Source of the DNA: Opitutaceae bacterium | Lineage (GTDB): Bacteria; Verrucomicrobiota; Verrucomicrobiae; Opitutales; Opitutaceae | DNA length: 5,320 nt | Direction of reading: 5' to 3' | NCBI GenBank assembly: GCA_031266495.1 | Contig: JAISAX010000187.1 | Span: 1 to 5,320, forward strand | In this document: one piece after another, positions 1-4,260 of the stretch | How the letters are laid out: each line of letters opens with the position of its first letter | Position numbering within the stretch: position 1 is the first letter of the stretch | Translations under genes and position numbers: made by a program | Notes under the pieces: generated by a model | What the model was told of the DNA's origin: nothing | The model's input: the letters and a program-made list of their open reading frames with translations, nothing else | The model's database searches: none

Positions 1-1
1 C

Positions 2-412
2 ATGGCACAAATGCACTACGCCTCCGTTGCCCGCGACAACCTCGGGTTGTCCGACGACAAAACCACATGGACGCAGGCGCAAAAAGACGCCTATCTCGCA
101 GAGTATTACCGCCTGCGCACCCTTGCGGACGACATCGACCCCGTCGCCGCCGCAAATTACGAAGCATGGACCCATGTCGCCCAGGACATCGAAGACTTCG
201 ACTCCATGGACTGGTACAACGCCACCATCGACGCCCTCGGCGAATCCCTGTCCGGCATCCCCGCCACCATCGGCCAATGGGTGGACACGGCGGCGGACCG
301 CGTCACCAACGCCACCCCGACATGGCTGAAATGGACACTCGGCACCGCCGCCGTGCTCGGCATCCTGCACGTCGCCCGCCCCTACCTGCTCCGCACGAAG
401 GGAAAAGAATGA
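2..412 (+). CDS. Hypothetical protein with C-terminal membrane anchor (5' edge of window)
   Basis: The frame encodes 136 residues if it starts at the first ATG, which lies one base from the window edge. A second ATG is codon 4, and the true start could lie outside the window. Residues 20-100 are soluble, acidic and rich in W and Y (for example EAWTHVAQDIEDFDSMDWY at about 54-72). Residues 109-125 (LKWTLGTAAVLGILHVA) form one hydrophobic segment followed by a short basic tail (RPYLLRTKGKE), so a C-terminal membrane anchor with the acidic body on one face is likely. The stop overlaps the next start as ATGA, so it is probably co-transcribed and translationally coupled with the next two genes. 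I do not recognise the family. The neighbours suggest a phage-type or secretion-related membrane protein, which is inference only. Confidence 0.7.
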   Translation: MAQMHYASVARDNLGLSDDKTTWTQAQKDAYLAEYYRLRTLADDIDPVAAANYEAWTHVAQDIEDFDSMDWYNATIDALGESLSGIPATIGQWVDTAADRVTNATPTWLKWTLGTAAVLGILHVARPYLLRTKGKE

Positions 413-606
413 CCGGCAACACCGCCAAAACCTGCATCTCCGTCATCGCGGCCGCCGGAGCGTTCGCGCTGGATCACGTCGCCACGGCCCTCTCCATCCT
501 TGCCGCCCTCGTCGCCATCGCCGCCGGCCTCCCTGTCGCCATCGCACGCTGGCAGCAATTGATTGACGCACGCCGCCGCTACCGGCATCGGAGAAAAAGA
601 AGATGA
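409..606 (+). CDS. Small holin-like membrane protein with strongly basic C-terminus
   Basis: This 65-residue protein starts in an ATGA overlap with the preceding gene and has a purine-rich AAGGGA ribosome site about 5 bases upstream. Residues 8-46 are almost entirely hydrophobic. They can be read as two short membrane segments (about 10-21 and 24-46) with Asp22-His23 at the turn. The last 19 residues contain nine Arg/Lys (RRRYRHRRKRR at the end). Small size, two membrane segments and a charged C-terminal tail are the usual look of class II phage holins, and the position beside a possible nuclease gene fits a lysis or delivery cassette. No family-specific motif is visible, so any short membrane protein remains possible. 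A longer frame running from about position 67 is a shadow of the first gene; the ATGA start is preferred. Confidence 0.7.
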   Translation: MTGNTAKTCISVIAAAGAFALDHVATALSILAALVAIAAGLPVAIARWQQLIDARRRYRHRRKRR

Positions 607-1094
607 ACATCCTCGGATTTCTGGCCCTTGCCGGCGCCGCCGCCTATTTCCTCTCCCCCGACGACGCGACCGGCGAGGGGGCCAACGAACACGCCATCCG
701 CAAGGCCCGTGCGGACATCCGCCGCGTCCTCGCCGGAAAGGGGCGTACCGACGTGCCGCACTCACTCTACCGGGAAGAGGTGGGATGGGTCGGGTTCCAG
801 TATGGACGCGCAAACCGTGATCCGGAAACCAAACGCCACAACGGGCACGGCCTCGCCTACATTGTCGCCCGCGCTCGGGAGACACACGGGACATACGAAG
901 GGAGCCCGACCGTTGACGAATTGCTGGACATCATTCCGGAAGTCATTGTCAACAGCCCCGCACCGGTAAAAGTCGGCAAATTCCGGAAAAAATTCGAGTG
1001 GAAGCGACACATCGTGATCATCACGCAACGGGGGAAAAACCCGAAATCCCCCAACTGGGTATTCCACTCCTACAAGCTGTACCCAAAAAAATAA
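603..1094 (+). CDS. Membrane-anchored protein with phage BECR-type nuclease-like C-terminal domain
   Basis: The 163-residue protein begins in an ATGA overlap with the holin-like gene, with GGAGAAAAAGAAG immediately upstream as a ribosome site. Residues 3-17 (ILGFLALAGAAAYFL) form a single N-terminal hydrophobic segment, a membrane anchor or uncleaved signal. The soluble part includes GFQYG (64-68), NGHGLAYIVARARETHG (80-96), an acidic helix (TVDELLDIIPEVI, 103-115), then strands EWKRHIVIITQRG (132-144) and NWVFHSYKLYP (151-161). The HGLAYI-helix, the long gap and the terminal W-V-x-x-x-Y strand resemble the C-terminal nuclease domains of phage proteins in the Barnase/EndoU/ColicinE5-D/RelE (BECR) group. 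His82, His95, Lys134, His136, and His155 are candidate active-site residues. The fold call comes from pattern recall, not alignment. No immunity gene follows; the stop opens a 294-base gap. Confidence 0.72.
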   Translation: MNILGFLALAGAAAYFLSPDDATGEGANEHAIRKARADIRRVLAGKGRTDVPHSLYREEVGWVGFQYGRANRDPETKRHNGHGLAYIVARARETHGTYEGSPTVDELLDIIPEVIVNSPAPVKVGKFRKKFEWKRHIVIITQRGKNPKSPNWVFHSYKLYPKK

Positions 1095-1160
1095 CCCGTT
1101 CTCCGTTTGCGCTTCACCGCATATAGCCGTGGGCGTCTTATTATCGCATAGAGAGCGGGT
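1094..1160 (+). other. Imperfect inverted repeat downstream of the nuclease-like gene
   Basis: Bases 1094-1103 (ACCCGTTCTC) and 1151-1160 (GAGAGCGGGT) are complementary at nine of ten positions, with G-U at the tenth. They enclose 47 bases in which CGCTTCAC (1110-1117) can pair with GTGGGCG (1129-1135) through two wobbles and one bulge. It begins on the last base of the stop codon, so it could be a structured 3' end of the transcript. No T-run follows, so it is not a standard intrinsic terminator. The pairing may be chance. Confidence 0.3.
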
Positions 1161-1217
1161 GAAGGCATAGAGGATACCATCCCGCCCGCCTTGTCAACCT
1201 CTCCCCTGCCCTCTCCC

Positions 1218-1247
1218 GGCCCGATCCGGCCCGATCCGGCCCGGCCC
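1218..1247. repeat. Tandem GC-rich decamers leading into repeat copy 1
   Basis: The decamer GGCCCGATCC occurs twice in perfect tandem (1218-1227 and 1228-1237), and a third unit differs (GGCCCGGCCC, 1238-1247). The third unit runs into dispersed repeat copy 1. Copy 2 has the same GGCCCGGCCC block but not the GATCC units, so the decamers were probably added locally at this copy. Confidence 0.7.
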
Positions 1248-1388
1248 CGGCATCAAGGCGCGCCAGAAATGACGTTGCGAAATCCAGGCGGCCGCGTGAC
1301 TGAGTTGGATCGGCGGACAGGCGCCGCGTCACGGTGTTGTGATCCGCCGTCACTTGACTCGCCAGGCGGTGTTACCACACTTCACCCC
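1236..1388. repeat. Dispersed GC-rich repeat, copy 1 (upstream of vapB)
   Basis: Bases 1236-1295 match 2103-2162 at 56 of 60 positions in the same orientation. After a segment present only in copy 2, the match resumes: GTGAC (1296-1300), 27 bases, GTCAC (1328-1332), then GGTGTTGTGA. It ends with GGCGGTGTTACC (1365-1376), equal at 10 of 12 positions to 2293-2304 in copy 2, twelve bases before the vapB ATG. The dyad seen in copy 2 is decayed here (GTGAT at 1339, GTCAC at 1349). The 294 bases 1095-1388 between genes hold this repeat, the tandem decamers and the inverted repeat at 1094; I see no gene. TTGACT at 1354-1359 could serve as a -35 box for vapBC, but the matching -10 is poor. Confidence 0.82.
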
Positions 1389-1613
1389 ATGCCAACCGCA
1401 ACGATCACGCTCAAAGTCTCCGACAAGGAAAAACGGCGCCTGCAAGCGCAGGCCCGCCGCGCCAGACAAAGCCTCAACGCCTACGTGCTGGGCAAGGTTG
1501 CCGGGACCGATGTCAGCCGCAAAGGACGCCTCGATTATGACAAACTCACGGAAGGGTTCCAGGGCCGATTCGAAAACGAGGAACTCTGGCGCATCATCCC
1601 CGGCCGCGAATGA
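1389..1613 (+). CDS. vapB: Ribbon-helix-helix antitoxin of a type II toxin-antitoxin pair
   Basis: This 74-residue protein has the layout of CopG/VapB-type antitoxins. A short strand (ATITLKV, 4-10) is followed by helix 1 (SDKEKRRLQAQARRAR, 11-26), the turn (QSLN), and helix 2 (AYVLGKVAG). Two such chains dimerise to bind operator DNA. The C-terminal part (YDKLTEGFQGRFENEELWRIIPGRE, from 50) is acidic and aromatic, as expected for the flexible arm that wraps the toxin. The ATG at 1389 is preferred over the upstream TTG at 1191 because the ribbon-helix-helix starts right after it and the preceding stretch is repeat DNA. No clear ribosome site is visible. The stop overlaps the toxin start as ATGA. 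Antitoxin plus complex probably autorepress the promoter, with the GTGAC/GTCAC motifs in the upstream repeat as one candidate operator. The symbol is a class label, since the exact antitoxin subfamily is uncertain. Confidence 0.87.
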   Translation: MPTATITLKVSDKEKRRLQAQARRARQSLNAYVLGKVAGTDVSRKGRLDYDKLTEGFQGRFENEELWRIIPGRE

Positions 1614-2038
1614 GTGTTTATTTTGATACGTCGGTGTGGATGTCCTTTTACATGCGGGATGCCCACCATCAGGAAGCGGCAGCACTGGCCACAACGAACA
1701 CGGGCGTTTTCTGGACCCCGTGGCAACGGCTTGAATTTTTCAACGCCATTCGCGCCTGCATCGCCCGCAAACGCATAACGGTCTCTGACGTGCACACCAT
1801 CGAGAAAGCGATAAAGGCATCGATAGCCGCGGACCTGCTGTTGCCGCGACCCCTGCCCGCCTATGCCCTCTGGCAAGAAGCCGAACAGCTGTCGCAGGTA
1901 CACACCCCCGCCACAGGCGTGCGGACGCTCGACCTGCTGCACGTGGCCGCCGCCCGCGTGCTCAAGGCGGATCGCTTTTGCACATTCGACACCCGCCAGC
2001 ACGCGCTGGCCAGAGCGGCCGGCCTGTTGATCAACTGA
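1610..2038 (+). CDS. vapC: PIN-domain ribonuclease toxin (VapC-like)
   Basis: The 142-residue length is typical of single-domain PIN toxins, metal-dependent RNases that cleave tRNA, rRNA or mRNA. The acidic active-site set is present in order: Asp6 in VYFDTSVWMSFY, Glu42 in WQRLEFFNAI, Asp108 in GVRTLDLLHVAAA, and Asp127 in CTFDTRQHALARAAGL. The N-terminal YFDTSVW strand, the TLDLLHVA helix and the final FxTFDxRQ-A-AGL strand-helix are hallmarks of the family, so the enzyme looks intact. It overlaps the antitoxin by ATGA, with no separate ribosome site, so its translation probably depends on the antitoxin. The pair sits between two direct copies of the same repeat, as if it were an inserted or duplicated cassette. 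The RNA target cannot be read from the sequence. Confidence 0.9.
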   Translation: MSVYFDTSVWMSFYMRDAHHQEAAALATTNTGVFWTPWQRLEFFNAIRACIARKRITVSDVHTIEKAIKASIAADLLLPRPLPAYALWQEAEQLSQVHTPATGVRTLDLLHVAAARVLKADRFCTFDTRQHALARAAGLLIN

Positions 2039-2089
2039 CGCCCCCCCGCCCCAGCCCACCCCGGCCCCCCGGCCCCGGGCGGCGTTTTT
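2039..2089 (+). terminator. Possible GC-rich terminator after vapC
   Basis: Starting one base after the toxin stop, a very C-rich run ends in CCGGGCGGCG followed directly by TTTTT (2085-2089). Several short stems are possible (CGCC with GGCG; CCCG with CGGG around 2069-2079), none longer than about five pairs. The T-run after a GC block points to an intrinsic terminator for vapBC on the plus strand, but the stem is poorly defined. Confidence 0.3.
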
Positions 2090-2102
2090 GTGCCGCTCCG
2101 CC

Positions 2103-2313
2103 CCGGCCCGGCCCCGGCATCAAGGCGCGCCGGAAATGACGTTGCCGGATCCAGGCGGCCGCCCGCGTCAAAACCGGCGTTGGTGCAGGCCAGCCGCGTG
2201 ACTCCTTGATCGTGGCAGACGGCCGGCGCGTCACGGTGTTGTGACCAGCCGGCGCGTGACCTCGCCGGCACCGTCACACTCCGGATGGTCACGGCGGTAT
2301 TGCCATTTACCCA
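2103..2313. repeat. Dispersed GC-rich repeat, copy 2 (longest copy)
   Basis: This copy opens with the 60-base block shared with copy 1 (2103-2162). A unique segment of about 30 bases (to about 2193) follows, then the core GTGAC (2198-2202), 27 bases, GTCAC (2230-2234), and a symmetric dyad at 2241-2292. Bases 2187-2236 match copy 3 at 48 of 50 positions. The 3' end (GGCGGTATTGCC at 2293-2304) stops nine bases before ATG 2314, just as copy 1 stops before the vapB ATG. All copies have the same orientation. Apparent minus-strand reading frames across it are by-products of GC content. I know no named element with this structure. A MITE or REP-like element, or a leader shared by gene cassettes, are the main options. 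Confidence 0.85.
2241..2292. promoter_or_regulatory. Symmetric 52-bp dyad of four GTGAC half-sites
   Basis: GTGAC occurs at 2241 and 2256, and its complement GTCAC at 2273 and 2288. The spacers are 10, 12 and 10 bases, all centred on 2266.5. Both outer spacers carry CCGG at mirror positions (2249-2252 and 2281-2284). The outer arms GTGACCAGCCGG (2241-2252) and CCGGATGGTCAC (2281-2292) are complementary at 11 of 12 positions. It lies 21 bases before ATG 2314. The mirror layout fits a tandem-dimer operator, for example for a ribbon-helix-helix repressor such as the neighbouring antitoxin, or a cruciform. Which protein binds is not shown by the sequence. Confidence 0.6.
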
Positions 2314-2509
2314 ATGAACAGACAAATCGCGAGGGGTGAATTCACATTATCACAGGGCGATTATCGGGGGCACCGGAATGGGGAAAACCCAAGCGAGAAA
2401 AACACTGGTACGAGCGTGCCGGAAACGAGGGATTCCCGTTGTCGTTATATCCAGTCGTAAGGATTTGGAGGCGTTTTTTTCGCTGCTAAAGCCAAGGCCA
2501 GCCGCGTGA
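2314..2509 (+). pseudogene. Broken P-loop ATPase remnant (Walker A region only)
   Basis: From ATG 2314 the frame reads MNRQIARGEFTLSQG. A shift of one base near 2357-2359 is needed to enter the frame AIIGGTGMGKTQARKTL, which is a clear Walker A motif (GGTGMGKT, codons from 2366). It is followed by RACRKRGIPVVVISSRK, a helix and strand like those after the P-loop in HerA/FtsK/VirD4-type ATPases. In the unshifted frame the reading continues to TAA at 2458-2460. The Walker A frame ends at TGA 2507-2509, a stop supplied by repeat copy 3, after only about 50 codons; no Walker B remains. It is therefore doubly broken, by frameshift and truncation. Such ATPases pump DNA or package phage genomes, and the short N-terminus before the P-loop resembles small packaging or Zot-like ATPases. 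That subtype is inference. A GTG at 2336 could start the Walker frame without a shift, but would still give only a fragment. Confidence 0.6.
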
Positions 2510-2544
2510 CTCCTCGATCGTGGCAGACGGCCGACGCGTCACGG
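2495..2544. repeat. Dispersed repeat, copy 3 (50-bp partial copy between convergent genes)
   Basis: Bases 2495-2544 equal 2187-2236 of copy 2 at 48 of 50 positions. The copy contains GTGAC (2506-2510), exactly 27 bases, then GTCAC (2538-2542), plus a central CGATCG. The block lies at the junction of two convergent reading frames, and both stop codons lie inside it. The ATPase remnant stops at the TGA of the left GTGAC, and the minus-strand gene at the TGA read from the right GTCAC. CCG-CG-TGAC can pair with GTCACGG with a two-base bulge, so a hairpin is possible. The clean 50-base edges suggest that this is the mobile or recombining core of the longer copies. Confidence 0.85.
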
Positions 2545-2919
2545 GTCCAACGCTCTGAGTATTTTTTCTTCCCGTTCAGAGATTCGTTTTTCGTGCTCCT
2601 TTGCCATCTGCAATTGGTCACGACGCAACGCATTGGATTCTTCTAACGCGTTGTGAAACATCAACTTGATTTTTTCTTTACGCAGATCATCAAACCAAGC
2701 GACAAGCGTTTCTTTCCGTGCGGCAGAAAACGCTAAATTAACGAAATTCCGCCGCCGTGTTTTTTCTATTGCTTGGAAAAAATCAGAGGGGTCCCATTTG
2801 GCTGTTTCCCGACGTAAGTCATGAATATCACTATTTTCATCAGTCATGAAACTCATGGCTCGGCAGTACTCTTGGTCTGATGGCTCTGGAGTCGGAGGGA
2901 GGTTTTGATTATTACTCAT
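2539..2919 (-). CDS. Hypothetical helical protein, probably coiled-coil C-terminus
   Basis: This 126-residue protein is encoded on the minus strand and overlaps the upstream small gene by ATGA. Residues 1-20 are Pro, Asn and Gln rich and probably disordered. The middle has KWDPSDFFQAIEKTRRRNFVNLAFSA (41-66) and ETLVAWFDDLRKEKIK (70-85). From about 91 to 122 the chain is a run of charged helix (ALEESNALRR, then KEHEKRISEREEKI) that looks like a coiled coil. No catalytic motif or membrane segment is seen. The stop codon is formed inside repeat copy 3, so the last few residues (LDP) may not be native and the original C-terminus may be lost. Base composition is lower in GC and codon use is more A/T-rich than in neighbours, which suggests separate acquisition. 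Family unknown. Confidence 0.72.
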   Translation of the reverse strand: MSNNQNLPPTPEPSDQEYCRAMSFMTDENSDIHDLRRETAKWDPSDFFQAIEKTRRRNFVNLAFSAARKETLVAWFDDLRKEKIKLMFHNALEESNALRRDQLQMAKEHEKRISEREEKILRALDP

Positions 2920-3173
2920 GGCGTTTTTTCGTCGGAATCAGTTTTGTTGATGACTTGTGTCTTTTTGGCTGGTGGATAAAAACCCCCGATCGCGACCATC
3001 GCAGAATCAGCGGGCGAGACCGGTTTCGCCCCCTCTGCATCCCATTTTTCAAGGATGAGCGCGGCGAATTTGCTCTTGCTCATGTTCAGTGCGCTGGCGC
3101 GTGCGGAGATTTTGGTGATCAATGTCTTGCGACACTGAACACCAAGTGTTTCGGAGTGTGATGATTTGCCCAT
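2916..3173 (-). CDS. Small ribbon-helix-helix candidate protein
   Basis: The 85-residue product reads as a short strand (TLGVQC, 9-14), helix 1 (RKTLITKISARASALN, 15-30), a turn (MSKS) and helix 2 (KFAALILEKWDAEG, 35-48). This spacing is that of Arc/CopG-type DNA-binding proteins. A flexible tail rich in P, K, T and D follows. It is the first gene of a two-gene minus-strand unit, overlapping the next by ATGA. No ribosome site is visible. It faces a plus-strand gene across about 150 bases that include a perfect palindrome, so self-regulation from that site is a reasonable inference. Like its partner it is lower in GC than the flanks. The fold call is from pattern alone; the downstream partner is not a recognised toxin. 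Confidence 0.65.
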   Translation of the reverse strand: MGKSSHSETLGVQCRKTLITKISARASALNMSKSKFAALILEKWDAEGAKPVSPADSAMVAIGGFYPPAKKTQVINKTDSDEKTP

Positions 3174-3234
3174 AACGGAACCAAAGGTAATCAGCTTGGT
3201 TGCTATGACGCATCAAATGGCTTGACTGCCTACC

Positions 3235-3246
3235 AGTCCTAGGACT
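3235..3246. promoter_or_regulatory. Perfect 12-bp palindrome in divergent intergenic region
   Basis: AGTCCTAGGACT is its own complement over 12 bases and sits 61 bases before the minus-strand start at 3173 and 75 before the plus-strand start at 3322. A dimeric repressor such as the adjacent ribbon-helix-helix candidate could bind it. TTGACT at 3222-3227 resembles a plus-strand -35 box, but no good -10 follows. Confidence 0.4.
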
Positions 3247-3282
3247 CCTTGACGCACCCGGGCCGCGACGGGACAGGCGAAC

Positions 3283-3320
3283 ATCGGAGTGCGCCGCCCG
3301 CTGCGGGGCCGGACTCCGAT
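3283..3320 (+). promoter_or_regulatory. 8-bp inverted repeat directly before the 3322 start codon
   Basis: ATCGGAGT (3283-3290) and ACTCCGAT (3313-3320) are exact complements, 22 GC-rich bases apart, and the right arm ends one base before ATG 3322. In RNA the hairpin would cover the region where a ribosome site should be, and no clear one is present. It could control initiation or be an operator. If translation began at GTG 3289 instead, the element would be coding. Confidence 0.35.
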
Positions 3321-3321
3321 C

Positions 3322-3666
3322 ATGCCAAAAAAGACAATCAATCCCCTCCACGAGGAAAACGCACGGCGGAGCGCCCGCCATCTTTTCAACCGGCTGGAGA
3401 TAGAACGGCTGGCTGCTCAACGGGGGCAGACTCCCCGCGAGCTTCGCCGCTATCTGCGAGAGCACAGATTAGGAATCCTGAACGGGAAGATAGTCCCCGT
3501 CTGCCGCCAGACAAAGGAGGAACGTGAATGGCACACCACGCAGCGAGTATTCCGCGCTCGTGAAGTCGCGTTGGAAACACTCATACGCGGCCGCGACGCC
3601 AAGAGAAAAGCCAAGCTGAAGACAGATTCCGAACGCATCGCCAAGGCATTGGAGACACTGCCTTGA
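3322..3666 (+). CDS. Hypothetical basic protein with possible helix-turn-helix
   Basis: From ATG 3322 the product is 114 residues and very basic, with many Arg and Lys. A GTG at 3289 would add 11 residues, but ATG is preferred and MPKKTINPLHEENARRS is a natural N-terminus. Residues 24-34 (RLEIERLAAQR) and 37-48 (TPRELRRYLREH) can be two helices with a tight turn, followed by GILNGKIVPV, so a helix-turn-helix DNA-binding role is possible. The C-terminal half (REVALETLIRGRDAKRKAKLK) is helical and positively charged. I do not recognise the family. It is divergent from the minus-strand pair and ends 16 bases before a strong hairpin. GC content is back to that of the flanks. Confidence 0.65.
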   Translation: MPKKTINPLHEENARRSARHLFNRLEIERLAAQRGQTPRELRRYLREHRLGILNGKIVPVCRQTKEEREWHTTQRVFRAREVALETLIRGRDAKRKAKLKTDSERIAKALETLP

Positions 3667-3682
3667 CCCCCTTTCCCCTCTC

Positions 3683-3759
3683 CGTGCCGGAGACCGTGTC
3701 TCTGGTAGGACACGGCCCGGCACGCGGGAGGTTTAACGTATCAGAAAAACACTACCAGA
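3683..3759 (+). promoter_or_regulatory. Two-part hairpin with loop complementary to downstream leader (possible pseudoknot)
   Basis: CGTGCCGG (3683-3690) pairs with CCGGCACG (3717-3724), and CCGTGTC (3694-3700) with GACACGG (3709-3715). AGA faces a single C between them, giving 15 pairs around the 8-base loop TCTGGTAG (3701-3708). The whole loop is the exact complement of CTACCAGA at 3752-3759, 15 bases before ATG 3775. No ribosome site lies close to that ATG. No T-run follows the hairpin on either strand, so it is not a standard terminator. A folded leader RNA controlling the four-gene unit is the favoured reading; DNA-level roles (protein site, origin, recombination site) are alternatives. 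Confidence 0.5.
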
Positions 3760-3774
3760 AACCTACCAAAGACA

Positions 3775-4260
3775 ATGAAAACGAAATTATTCCAGGATGA
3801 CTGGATCGACTGGAGATCCCCGGATGCCCAGGAGCGTTACGACAAACACCAGGCACAACGCGCCCGCGACGTGCGAGCGTGGATCGAGACCGGCCCCGGC
3901 CGCCTGAGCGCGGATGAAAAGATGGTGATTGCGTGGTATCGGGAGGCAAAGGACCGTGTAGTCGCCAGCAATTACGACGGTGGGCGCACCTCCGTTGACG
4001 TGCTGATGGTCGGCAACCCCGGCGTCGTCGGCATCGTGAATCACCAGCTTGACCATATCGGCGGCGGGCTGACCGCGATCATGAATGGCATCGACGTTGC
4101 CCGAACTCACGAGGCGGACACGTACGCCGAAGTCGTCGGCATGGAAACCCCTCGCCCCATCGTGTCGGTGGACATCAAGTGCAACCGCCTCGACGCATCC
4201 GAAATCGTGGACGGCGACATGATCAGTGAACACGCCGGGCAGCGGGAGGTCATGCCATGA
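3775..4260 (+). CDS. Hypothetical protein, first gene of a four-gene unit
   Basis: This 161-residue protein starts at an ATG without a clear ribosome site, just after the structured leader. Residues 1-65 are charged and helical (SPDAQERYDKHQAQRARDVR at 15-34; LSADEKMVIAWYREAKDRVV at 44-63). Residues 66-105 turn glycine-rich and hydrophobic (SVDVLMVGNPGVVGIVNHQL, DHIGGGLTAIMNG). The C-terminal part contains PRPIVSVDIKCNRLDASEIVDGD (126-148), likely strands. There is no clear membrane segment and no catalytic signature I can name. It overlaps the next gene by ATGA, and codon use is GC-rich like the left-hand genes. A 246-codon minus-strand frame over it is a GC shadow. Function unknown. Confidence 0.75.
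   Translation: MKTKLFQDDWIDWRSPDAQERYDKHQAQRARDVRAWIETGPGRLSADEKMVIAWYREAKDRVVASNYDGGRTSVDVLMVGNPGVVGIVNHQLDHIGGGLTAIMNGIDVARTHEADTYAEVVGMETPRPIVSVDIKCNRLDASEIVDGDMISEHAGQREVMP
4244..4249 (+). promoter_or_regulatory. Strong ribosome binding site for the 4257 gene
   Basis: GGGAGG ends seven bases before ATG 4257 and lies inside the preceding gene. It is one of the few near-perfect sites in the window and fixes the 4257 start over the in-frame possibilities nearby. It suggests that the second gene of the unit can be translated well on its own. Confidence 0.7.

Noticed and set aside
67..606. Long plus-strand frame covering the holin-like gene
   Set aside because: Its first two-thirds is an Arg/His/Pro-rich shadow of the first gene; only the part from ATG 409, with an overlap start and ribosome site, looks real.
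1141..1353. Minus-strand frame whose peptide (ATSFLARLDAGAGP) resembles one in the 1861-2325 minus-strand frame
   Set aside because: The shared peptide comes from the dispersed repeat itself; the rest of the two frames is unrelated or antisense to vapC, and there is no ribosome site.
1191..1388. Upstream TTG extension of the antitoxin gene
   Set aside because: The added residues are Pro/Gly/Arg-rich translation of repeat DNA; the antitoxin fold begins just after ATG 1389.
2187..2310. Integron attC site or CRISPR-like array
   Set aside because: The GTTRRRY/RYYYAAC boxes are absent, there is no integrase, and the repeats are unequal in spacing with no similar-length spacers.
3683..3724. Intrinsic terminator of the 3322-3666 gene
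   Set aside because: No T-run follows the hairpin on either strand, and the loop complementarity to the leader suggests another role.
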